The notes under the pieces: model-generated | Told to the model about the DNA's origin: nothing | The model's database searches: none | What the model saw: only the letters and a program-made list of their open reading frames with translations | Translations under genes and position numbers: made by a program | In this document: positions 9,044 through 16,079 of the stretch, piece after piece | Numbering within the stretch: the stretch's first letter is position 1 | Layout of the letters: each line of letters begins with the position of its first letter | From: Pseudomonas putida | GTDB taxonomy: Bacteria > Pseudomonadota > Gammaproteobacteria > Pseudomonadales > Pseudomonadaceae | DNA: 64,000 nt | Assembly: GCF_028682635.1 (NCBI RefSeq) | Contig: NZ_JANHLK010000010.1 | Location: 62,001 to 126,000 of the forward strand | Reading direction: 5' to 3'

Positions 9044-10204
9044 TTAGAAGCTGCGTGGCAGTTCGAGCAGGTGCTCGGCGACGTAGGACAGGATCAAATT
9101 GGTGGAGATCGGCGCCACCTGGTACAGGCGCGTCTCGCGGAATTTGCGCTCTACGTCGTATTCGCAGGCAAAACCGAAACCGCCGTGGGTTTGCAGGCAG
9201 GCATTGGCCGCTTCCCAGGACGCCTTGGCAGCCAGGTACTTGGCCATGTTGGCGCTGGCGCCGGCGTTGACCCCGCTGTCGTATTCAGCGCAGGCACGCC
9301 AGCGCATCAGGTCGGCGGCTTCGATTTCGATATGCGCCTCGGCAATCGGGAACTGCACGCCCTGGTTCTGTCCGATGGGACGGCCGAATACCACGCGATC
9401 GCGGGCATAGGCGCTGGCTTTCTCGATGAACCAGCGTCCGTCGCCAATGCATTCCGCGGCGATCAGGGTGCGCTCGGCATTCAAGCCGTCGAGGATGTAC
9501 TTGAAGCCCTTGCCCTCCTCGCCAATCAGGCTTTCGGCAGGAATCTCCAGGTTGTCGAAGAACAACTCGTTGGTCTCGTGGTTGACCATGTTGGCGATGG
9601 GCTGCACGGTCAGGCCATTGCCGATGGCTTCGCGCAGATCCACGAGGAAAATCGACATGCCCTCGGACTTTTTCTTCACTTCGGCCAAGGGGGTGGTGCG
9701 GGCCAGCAGGATCATCAGGTCGGAATGCTGGATGCGCGAGATCCACACCTTCTGGCCGTTGATCACGTACTTGTCGCCCTTGCGCACGGCACTGGTCTTG
9801 ATCTTGGTGGTGTCGGTGCCGGTGGTGGGCTCGGTCACGCCCATCGACTGCAGGCGCAGTTCGCCGCTGGCCAGTTTCGGCAGGTAATAGCTTTTCTGTG
9901 CCTCACTGCCGTTACGCAGCAGGGTGAACATGTTGTACATCTGCCCGTGCACGGTGCCGGAGTTGCCGCCGCAGCGGTTCACTTCCTCCAGGATCACCGA
10001 GGCTTCGGCCAGGCCCAGGCCCGAGCCGCCGTATTGCACCGGGATCATCGCCGCCAGCCAACCGGCCTTGGTCAATGCCTCGACGAAGGCTTCCGGGAAG
10101 CCTTTTTGCTCATCGATCCCACGCCAGTAAGCGGCATCGAATTCAGCGCACAACGCGCGCACACCTTCACGGATCGCATTGAGTTCGTCACTGTTGGGGT
10201 TCAT
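9044..10204 (-). CDS. Acyl-CoA dehydrogenase of the itaconate-type operon
   Basis: A 386-residue flavoprotein with the usual dehydrogenase order: N-terminal helices, TEPTTGTDTTKIKTSA (FAD/substrate loop), KYVINGQKVWISRIQHSD, GLNAERTLIAAECIGDG and LQTHGGFGFACEYDVERKFRETRLYQVAP. The C-terminal glycine-rich catalytic-loop motif (YEGT or YGGT) is replaced by VAPIST. The glutamate of NAERTLIA is therefore the only visible candidate base, as in long-chain/isovaleryl-type enzymes. It should oxidise an acyl-CoA to the enoyl-CoA and pass electrons to ETF; methylsuccinyl-CoA-like esters are a guess from the neighbours. GAGGAC lies seven bases before the start. PA0879 occupies the equivalent position in P. 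aeruginosa. Confidence 0.85.
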   Translation of the reverse strand: MNPNSDELNAIREGVRALCAEFDAAYWRGIDEQKGFPEAFVEALTKAGWLAAMIPVQYGGSGLGLAEASVILEEVNRCGGNSGTVHGQMYNMFTLLRNGSEAQKSYYLPKLASGELRLQSMGVTEPTTGTDTTKIKTSAVRKGDKYVINGQKVWISRIQHSDLMILLARTTPLAEVKKKSEGMSIFLVDLREAIGNGLTVQPIANMVNHETNELFFDNLEIPAESLIGEEGKGFKYILDGLNAERTLIAAECIGDGRWFIEKASAYARDRVVFGRPIGQNQGVQFPIAEAHIEIEAADLMRWRACAEYDSGVNAGASANMAKYLAAKASWEAANACLQTHGGFGFACEYDVERKFRETRLYQVAPISTNLILSYVAEHLLELPRSF

Positions 10205-10252
10205 CGGGTGTCCTCGATTGTTGTTATGGGGCTGCCAGGGAAAGGCAGGAAA

Positions 10253-11089
10253 TCAGTCGAAAATCAGTTCGGCGCGCTGGGCGATTCCGCCGTCGTCGCC
10301 GGCCCAGAGCTCGGCCCTGCCGGGGGCATACAGGCGTCCACCGACCATGAAGGGCTGTGGCGAGATCAACGGGCGGATGCCGCGATACTCAAAGCGCCGG
10401 ATTCGCGCCTGCGGGTGGGCGCGGCGAAAGGCGTGCAGGTTGAGCGTGGCAATCAACGGTCCCTGCACCACCAGGCCGGGATAGCCCTCGGCTTCGGTGA
10501 CATAGGGCCAGTCGTAGTGGATGCGATGACCGTTGAAGGTCACGGCGCTGTAGCGAAACAGCAGGGTCGGGCTGGGTGTTATCGATTCTTGCCAACCGGC
10601 CAGGGGCAAGGCTTCGCCACTGGCGAGTTTGGGTGGGGTCGGGTCGCGATAGACGATGTCCTGCTCCTCGCGAATCGCCAGGCGTCCTTCCTGCGTATAG
10701 TCGTGACGCAGGGTCGCGAACAACAGCGAACCGCTGCGCCCGGATTTTTCCTCGATGTTCAGGACGGTGGTGGTGCGCGTCGCCGGGGCATCCACCCGCA
10801 GCGCCTCGAAGAATTCCACCCGTCCGCCCGCCCACATCCGATTGCGATTGTGGGTCGGTGGCAGGAGCTCGCTGTGGGCCGGGTGACCGTCCTGGCCGAG
10901 CCCGGTCTCTTCTACCACGGGCTGGAAGAATGCCCAGTGCCAGAGCGCGGGCAATGGCTGGCCCGGTTCAGGGGCGACATCACCCAGGGTTGCGGCGATA
11001 CGCTTGACCAAGCTCGAACTCAAATGCTCGGTGGTGTGCTCGCTGCGCCCGATCCAGGCGGCGTAAGGGGAATCACTCGGGGCTGTCAT
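10253..11089 (-). CDS. ich: MaoC/FAS1-like dehydratase, probable itaconyl-CoA hydratase
   Basis: A 278-residue double hot-dog protein resembling mesaconyl-C4-CoA hydratase. It has LPALWHWAFFQP and GHPAHSELLPP near residues 45-75, NRMWAGGRVEF, and in the second half RYSAVTFNGHRIHYDWPYVTEAEGYPGLVVQGPL, which carries the catalytic Asn/His/Tyr-type hydratase-2 residues. It should hydrate a C5 dicarboxylyl-CoA to citramalyl-CoA, the substrate of the downstream CitE-like lyase. I chose the ATG at 11089, with AGGA nine bases upstream, over an upstream in-frame start. It is the first gene of the operon. A G-rich inverted repeat and the promoter block described at 11.32 kb lie upstream. No LysR regulator is adjacent. 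Confidence 0.8.
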   Translation of the reverse strand: MTAPSDSPYAAWIGRSEHTTEHLSSSLVKRIAATLGDVAPEPGQPLPALWHWAFFQPVVEETGLGQDGHPAHSELLPPTHNRNRMWAGGRVEFFEALRVDAPATRTTTVLNIEEKSGRSGSLLFATLRHDYTQEGRLAIREEQDIVYRDPTPPKLASGEALPLAGWQESITPSPTLLFRYSAVTFNGHRIHYDWPYVTEAEGYPGLVVQGPLIATLNLHAFRRAHPQARIRRFEYRGIRPLISPQPFMVGGRLYAPGRAELWAGDDGGIAQRAELIFD

Positions 11090-11150
11090 GCACAAAATCC
11101 TGTCAGGGCGCGTGAGCCCCATGCTCGGATGTTTGCTGGCCCCCGCAGAA

Positions 11151-11168
11151 CTCCCCGCATCGGGGGGG
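11151..11168. promoter_or_regulatory. C-rich/G-rich inverted repeat upstream of ich-like gene (site 2 of 5)
   Basis: CTCCCCGCATCGGGGGGG, about 60 bases before the hydratase start, has C4-GCAT-C-G7 symmetry. It is one of five similarly built sites that sit 60-100 bases before catabolic genes. Confidence 0.45.
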
Positions 11169-11220
11169 CATCAGTTAGCTGGAATAAAGAGGTTTGTAGG
11201 GTGAGCGCGGCGACCTTGAG

Positions 11221-11272
11221 ATCATCGCGAGCAGGCTCGCTCCCACAGTTGATCGCATTCCCCTGCTCGCGA
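11221..11272. repeat. REP palindrome pair
   Basis: ATCATCGCGAGCAGGCTCGC followed by TCCCACAG, then a partial second copy CCCTGCTCGCGATGGTCGTT. This is the common pseudomonad REP unit, in the gap between the ich-like gene and the luxR remnant. Confidence 0.85.
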
Positions 11273-11319
11273 TGGTCGTTAACGATGACACGTGGCATCT
11301 GGATAAACAGAGTCTCGAC

Positions 11320-11384
11320 GTTCGAAGGAATGAAGCCGAGGATGAAGTTGACCGCGTCCAAAGGAACGTACGCTGGAGGGAGAT
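11320..11384 (-). promoter_or_regulatory. Shared promoter block, copy a (upstream of the itaconate-type operon)
   Basis: On the plus strand it contains GTTCGAAGGAATG at 11320 and CGTCCAAAGGAACG at 11355, followed by TGGAGGGAG. The same two motifs with the same spacing (about 35 bases) and the same TGGAGGGAG tail occur at 33762-33821, and in opposite orientation at 34000-34066. In all three cases the block points toward a catabolic transcription unit. Here it is about 230 bases from the ich-like start, with a REP element in between. Confidence 0.5.
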
Positions 11385-11432
11385 TGGCACCAGCGATTTT
11401 GCTACTCCCCGACCGCCACGAAACAGAGGATC

Positions 11433-12140
11433 GTGGCTCAATTTACCGGGATCACTGTCATGCCTGGCCTGTTGCGCGATACGCTCACCGCCCTTGCGCT
11501 GTATGAACACGGTGAACTGCATGAGGCCGGGCAGCGACTGGCAGACCTCCTGCCCCAAGCCCGGCAGATCGCCGCAGCCGATAGCCTGGTCATCAGCCAC
11601 GTGCTGATGGCTCGCCTGGCCCTGGTGCGTGGCGAGCGAGAAACCTGGTTGCGCCACTTGATCGAGCTTGAGCGGTTCGGGCAAAAGACAGGCTGCACGC
11701 AAGCCCAGTCCGTGGCCTGGCTGGAACGCAGCCGGGTGGCGACCCTGAACAACCAGCTGGACGTCGCGCAGGTGGCCTTGCAAACAGCGCAAAGCATCAG
11801 CGGCCGACGGTCTTCCAAATTGGCAGAGCACCCTCGCTTGGGCGGTTTCTTGCAGTGTTTAATCGACGAAGGTGAACCCTTGGCGGCGCTGCTGGGACGT
11901 TGGGGCGAGCAGCGATGCGCGCATTCCGATAAGACCATCGCCCCCATAAGCCTTACCACAAGGGAAATACAGGTATTGCATCTGTTGGCCGCCGGGTATC
12001 GCAACCGTACGATCGCCCAGAAATTGTTCCTCAGCGAATCCACGGTCAAGACTCACCTGCACAAAATCAACGTCAAGCTCGGTGCCCGAAGCCGCACCCA
12101 GGCCCTGGCCATTGCCCGCACGCGGGGATGGCTGGACTGA
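11433..12140 (+). pseudogene. Remnant of a LuxR/MalT-type (LAL) regulator
   Basis: The 235-codon frame matches only the C-terminal third of the 835-917-residue LAL regulators in this window. The N-terminal ATPase is absent. The TPR segment (ALYEHGELHEAGQRLADLLP ... SHVLMARLALVRGERETWLRH ... VAWLERSRVATLNNQLDVAQ) aligns with the paralogue at 55.1 kb. The text then jumps from TAQSIS straight to LAEHPRLGGFLQCLIDEGEP, skipping about 95 residues present in the intact paralogues. The LuxR helix-turn-helix is intact (LTTREIQVLHLLAAGYRNRTIAQKLFLSESTVKTHLHKIN). It diverges from the itaconate-type operon, the same arrangement as the intact regulators and their targets. A short DNA-binding protein could still be made. 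Confidence 0.8.
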
Positions 12141-12147
12141 TCACTTG

Positions 12148-12249
12148 AACCCCTGTAGGAGCTGTCGAGTGAAACGAGGCTGCGATCTTTTGATTTTGTT
12201 TTAAAAGCCAATCAGAAGATCGCAGCCTGCGGCAGCTCCTACAGGGGTT
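12148..12249. repeat. Long palindromic repeat (CCCCTGTAGGAGCTG type), full copy
   Basis: A 102-base imperfect palindrome with termini AACCCCTGTAGGAGCTG and CAGCTCCTACAGGGGTT and inner arms GAGGCTGCGATCTTTTGAT and ATCAGAAGATCGCAGCCTGC. It lies between the convergent luxR remnant and DUF1329 gene. It probably also ends transcription from both sides. A second full copy is at 38.75 kb and partial ones at 1.0 and 5.6 kb. Confidence 0.85.
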
Positions 12250-12265
12250 GCGTTGGGATGAGGAT

Positions 12266-13633
12266 CTAGCGAATACCGGCGTTACGCAGCGCCGCCGGGG
12301 TGAAGTCGGCCATGGTGGGCTTATAGCTGTAGTCAGTGCCGCGCTTGTTTTCGTTACCCAGGTTCGACACCAGGTAACGCCCGGCGATCAGGTCATAGAT
12401 GCCGATCCCGGCGTAGACCGCCACGCCTTGCTGGTAATCGTTGACCAGATGCCCCTCGCTGACCCGCCACAGTTGACCGCGACCGTCGTACTGGTCGATT
12501 TCCACCGCTGCCCAGGTGTCCTCGTCGAAGTACATATGACGCTTGGCGTAGATGTGGCGCTCACCCGGGCGCAACGTGCCCTCCACTTCCCACACCCGAT
12601 GCAGCTCATAGCGGGTCAGGTCCTGGTTGATATGGCCGGGCTTGATGATGTCGGCGTATTTGAGCTTCGGCGATTGCAGCTGGTAGTTGTTGTACGGGAT
12701 GTACATCTCCTTCTTGCCGATCAGTTTCCAGTCATAGCGGTCCGGCGCGCCGTTGTACATGTCGGCGTTGTCCGCCACACGCATGCCGTCGGCGGCGGTG
12801 CCCGGGCCGTCATAGGCCACTTGCGGAGCCCGGCGCACGCGGCGCTGGCCGGCATTGTAGGCCCAGGCCATGCGCGGCTCCTTGACCTGGTCGAGGGTCT
12901 CGTGGATCAGCAGCACACTGCCCGCCATCCGTGCCGGCGCGGTCACCGTCTGCTTGGCAAAGAACAGGATGTTGGCGGTGTCCTCGGGCTTGGCGTCGAC
13001 CATTTTCCACGGCAAACCCGCCGCGATCTCGATGTCGACGATGGTGTAGTCACCATTGGTTTGCGGCGTGGCCTGGGCCTGGCGGTTGATGAAGTTGGTA
13101 CCCCGTGAACGGGTCAGGTGGTTCCACACCACCTCCAGGCCGTTTTTGGGAATCGGGAACGCGTAGTAGTGCGATTGTTCGAAGTTCTTCAGCGCGTAAC
13201 CGCCGTTGACCGCCTCGGTGGTCACCGCGCTTTTCTTCGCTGCGTCGTAGACTTCCTGGGGCGCCGATGCCGTGCGTTGGGTCTTGTACACCGGAATCCT
13301 GTAGGTGTCGGGATAACGCACGAACATTGCCAGCTGCCCGGGGGTGAGCTTGTCCTTGTACTGCGCGGCATTGGCGGCGGTGATCACGAACTGCGGCTTC
13401 TCCCCTTCGAAGGGGTTGCCGAGAAAGTCGTTGGTCATCGCCGCGGCGCCGGGTTTCAGGCCGCCGGTCCAGGCGGGAATGGTGCCGCTGGCATTGCCGG
13501 CCTTTTCCCCGCCCAGGGGCGTCAGGCTGGTGCCCAGTTTGGCCGCCTCCTGCGCCGACACCGCTGCCATGATGCTGGTGGATAGCAGACTCAGCGCCAG
13601 GGTGCCGCATGCAACAAGAATGATTTTTTTCAT
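12266..13633 (-). CDS. DUF1329 periplasmic/outer-membrane-associated protein (copy 1)
   Basis: A 455-residue precursor with a signal peptide (MKKIILVACGTLALSLLSTSIMAAVSAQ). The body shows LGTSLTPLGGEKAGNASGTIPAWTGGL, PDTYRIPVYKTQRTASAP and RGTDYSYKPTMADFTPAALRNAGIR, diagnostic of DUF1329. This family has a LolA-like fold and is repeatedly found with DUF1302 proteins in gene sets for hydrophobic substrates such as steroids, terpenoids and esters. The exact function is unproven; a periplasmic carrier of a lipophilic compound is the usual proposal. AAGGA lies eight bases before the start. It follows the DUF1302 gene on the same strand. The copy at 24.5 kb is nearly the same protein over most of its length, so the pair is a duplication. 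Confidence 0.9.
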   Translation of the reverse strand: MKKIILVACGTLALSLLSTSIMAAVSAQEAAKLGTSLTPLGGEKAGNASGTIPAWTGGLKPGAAAMTNDFLGNPFEGEKPQFVITAANAAQYKDKLTPGQLAMFVRYPDTYRIPVYKTQRTASAPQEVYDAAKKSAVTTEAVNGGYALKNFEQSHYYAFPIPKNGLEVVWNHLTRSRGTNFINRQAQATPQTNGDYTIVDIEIAAGLPWKMVDAKPEDTANILFFAKQTVTAPARMAGSVLLIHETLDQVKEPRMAWAYNAGQRRVRRAPQVAYDGPGTAADGMRVADNADMYNGAPDRYDWKLIGKKEMYIPYNNYQLQSPKLKYADIIKPGHINQDLTRYELHRVWEVEGTLRPGERHIYAKRHMYFDEDTWAAVEIDQYDGRGQLWRVSEGHLVNDYQQGVAVYAGIGIYDLIAGRYLVSNLGNENKRGTDYSYKPTMADFTPAALRNAGIR

Positions 13634-13659
13634 GGTCTTGATCCTTTGCAGTTGGGCTA

Positions 13660-15567
13660 TCAGAAGTTCACGCCGAGGCTCAAGGCCACGTAGTCGCGAT
13701 CGCCGTTGGAGTTGAAATGGCCGCCAAAGAAATCCGTGTAGCTGAGGCTGGCGGTGTAGAGGTTGGCGTAGTCGGCATCCACCCCGACGCTGACGGCCTT
13801 GAGGCCTTCCTCGAAGTTCGGGCCGTTACCCTCGACGTCATGGGACCAGGCGATGTTCGGCGCCAGGTTCACCCCGGCAAACACGTTCGGATAATCAAGT
13901 CGACCGCGCAGTCGATAGCCCCAGGAATCGGTGGTGTAGAAACCGTGGCTGTTGCACTCCTGTTGCGGGTTGCTCGGCCGGGTCACCCCGGCTGCCGCAC
14001 CTGGTACCTGGCTTGGCGCGCCGGCGCAGGTTTGCGCACCGGTGGGGCCGGCCCCCGCGCCTGTTGTCAGTACGCCTGCGCCGAAAATCGTGCTGCGACC
14101 GAAACGCACGTCGCTGCCGTCGGCGTCGCCCAGGCCGTTGATGCGGTTGTAACCCACCTCGCCCACCAGGGTCAGGCGGCTGGCCCCCATCACCTGATCG
14201 AAGAAACGCGTGGCGCTGAATTGGGTTTGCAGTACCGGCATCCGCACATAGCCGTCCAGTGGTGCACCCGCGACGTTCTGCGAAAGCCCCGCGACAAACG
14301 ACGGTGAGTTCTTGTTGCCCGTGGCCGCCAGGTTGAGGTCGGCACCGTTGAGTTGCAGTGGCATGTTTGGCCGGTAGCTGATCTCACCCCCCAGCGAGGT
14401 ACCGAGGGCATTGGTCGCGAAGCTCAGGCCGTAGAGTCGAATGTCCTCGGGGTAGACCACGTGGTACGTCGCGGTGCGGATCGAGCTGATCGCGCCTGGC
14501 ACGGTCGCCAGGCCGGCGCCGGTATTGGTGATCACGGTGGCGCGGGTGAAGTCGAGGTTGGGGTTACGGCTGTGGTAGTTGAGGAAATAGGCCCCGAACT
14601 CGGTGTCATTCAGGTCAGGCGCGAACCAGCGCAACGCCACGCCGAACTGGCCGCTGTCGCGGGCATCCTTGGTTTTGGTACGCGTCACATAGGCATCATC
14701 GACGCCGCCGCCCTGAGCGCCGGTGCCTGCCACTTGCAGGCCTGAGCCGGTGTTGCTGCCAACTCCGGGTGGCAGATCCAGACCGGCGATTACGGCGCGA
14801 TCGTTACAGCCTTCCGGCGTCACGTCGTTGCCGAAGAAGGTGCCGCAGTTGTCAATTACCGACGGCGCCCACTCGATCTGGTAGAAGGCTTCGGCGGTGA
14901 CGTTCTCGGAAAGGCCCTGCGAGACGTACAGCATGTTCACCGGAATCAGGCCTTCCTTGACCTCGGCACCGGGACGGCGCAGCGCGGCGACGTCAATCGG
15001 GTTGATGCTGTTGATCGAGTTGCCGATGAAGGTGCTTTCGCCCCAGCTCACCACCTGCTTGCCAAGGCGCACGTTGCCCTGCAATTCGTCGATCGTGTAG
15101 TTGTGGTAGACGAAACTGTCGAGGAACATCGCGCCGGATGATTTCGCGGCACGCTGGCGGCCGTGATCGTCGATGTCGTAGAACGGACGGCTCTCGTCCA
15201 TCAGTTCGAAGTCGTACCAGTACTTGCCGCGCACGAAGGCGCCGCTGTCGCCGTATTTCAGCTCCAGGTCATGCACGCCCTTGAAGATCTTCGAAAAGGT
15301 TTCACCCTTCTTGAAGTTCAACCGACCGTCATCGTTGGTGCGGGCTGAGGCGTTGCCACGAACTCCCTGCGAGTTGAAGTTGGAGATGAAATCCGGGTCC
15401 GGTCCACGTACCGCCCAACTGGCCCCCACCGACAGCGATGAATCGAAACTGCCCTCAATCTCACCCATATCGAAATTTACAGCGCAAGCCTGCGCGCTAA
15501 TCTCCAGTGCAACGGCTGCTGCCAGCAGGTGCGGTTGAAAGATTGCGCACTTTGTTGTTTTTGTCAT
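13660..15567 (-). CDS. DUF1302 outer-membrane beta-barrel protein (copy 1)
   Basis: A 635-residue precursor with an N-terminal export signal and a C-terminal Phe (DYVALSLGVNF), typical of outer-membrane barrels. DUF1302 signatures include SFDSSLSVGASWAVRGPDPD, LKYGDSGAFVRGKYWYDFEL, LGKQVVSWGESTFI and GINPID-like SINSINPIDVAALRRPG. It probably allows hydrophobic substrates across the outer membrane together with the DUF1329 partner encoded 26 bases downstream; that role is inferred. GGGGAG lies five bases before the start. A central stretch is almost identical in DNA to the second copy at 27 kb while the flanks differ, which points to gene conversion. It is divergent from the LAL regulator at 16.08 kb. 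Confidence 0.9.
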   Translation of the reverse strand: MTKTTKCAIFQPHLLAAAVALEISAQACAVNFDMGEIEGSFDSSLSVGASWAVRGPDPDFISNFNSQGVRGNASARTNDDGRLNFKKGETFSKIFKGVHDLELKYGDSGAFVRGKYWYDFELMDESRPFYDIDDHGRQRAAKSSGAMFLDSFVYHNYTIDELQGNVRLGKQVVSWGESTFIGNSINSINPIDVAALRRPGAEVKEGLIPVNMLYVSQGLSENVTAEAFYQIEWAPSVIDNCGTFFGNDVTPEGCNDRAVIAGLDLPPGVGSNTGSGLQVAGTGAQGGGVDDAYVTRTKTKDARDSGQFGVALRWFAPDLNDTEFGAYFLNYHSRNPNLDFTRATVITNTGAGLATVPGAISSIRTATYHVVYPEDIRLYGLSFATNALGTSLGGEISYRPNMPLQLNGADLNLAATGNKNSPSFVAGLSQNVAGAPLDGYVRMPVLQTQFSATRFFDQVMGASRLTLVGEVGYNRINGLGDADGSDVRFGRSTIFGAGVLTTGAGAGPTGAQTCAGAPSQVPGAAAGVTRPSNPQQECNSHGFYTTDSWGYRLRGRLDYPNVFAGVNLAPNIAWSHDVEGNGPNFEEGLKAVSVGVDADYANLYTASLSYTDFFGGHFNSNGDRDYVALSLGVNF

Positions 15568-15630
15568 GCGGCTCCCCGAACTACGGTTTGTGTTGGAGCG
15601 CCAACAGTAGGGACTGTGCCATCACGGTGA

Positions 15631-15647
15631 CATTCCCTGATGGGGTG
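15631..15647. promoter_or_regulatory. Inverted repeat upstream of DUF1302 copy 1 (site 3 of 5, degenerate)
   Basis: CATTCCCTGATGGGGTG about 65 bases before the DUF1302 start resembles the C-N4-G inverted repeats at the other catabolic promoters, but with shorter arms. A G-run (AGGGGGGGTGG) follows at about 15674. Confidence 0.3.
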
Positions 15648-15749
15648 ATTTCGGGTTACCCGTGTGGGTGATTAGGGGGGGTGGTGTCGATACGGGAAGT
15701 AACGCAGTCCAGGGGAGCGCTGCGGGGCCTGGGTTGCACCCCGATCCTT

Positions 15750-15922
15750 GTGTGCGAGCCTGCTCGCGATGGTCGTCAACGATATCGCGCACTGTCTGGA
15801 TGAACGCGGGGGCCGGACGTTATTCGCGAGCAGGCTCGCTCCCACAGTGGATAGGGTACAGGCGTGAGAGATGAGTCGGGTGTCAGGCCGTCATCGCCAG
15901 CAAGCCGGCTCCTACAGTAGAT
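15750..15922. repeat. REP palindromes in the DUF1302-LAL divergent region
   Basis: GTGTGCGAGCCTGCTCGCGA and, inverted, TCGCGAGCAGGCTCGCTCCC flank about 50 bases. A third, variant unit (CATCGCCAGCAAGCCGGCTC) lies at 15892. They occupy most of the 512-base gap between DUF1302 and the LAL regulator. Apart from these repeats and the inverted repeat at 15631 I see no gene here. Confidence 0.8.
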
Positions 15923-16079
15923 CGGGCACGGCCGCGAGAGTTGGGTCGACTGTCAGGCCGCCATGGCAGGCAAGGGCCGAGCGCTCTTTTCAACCGAAAA
16001 GGGTATTGCCGGCGATGGCCAGGCTGCGGATGCTGTGGGCCGAACGCCAGAGCATCGCCCAAAGGCCCGGGAGAACGAC

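Noticed and set aside
9071-11506. Very long plus-strand frame (811 codons) opposite the itaconate-type genes
   Set aside because: It is the antisense of well-supported genes in GC-rich DNA. Its composition (Gly/His/Gln/Val-rich, no domain) is that of a shadow frame. The same holds for long frames opposite 36675-38489 and 46279-48174.
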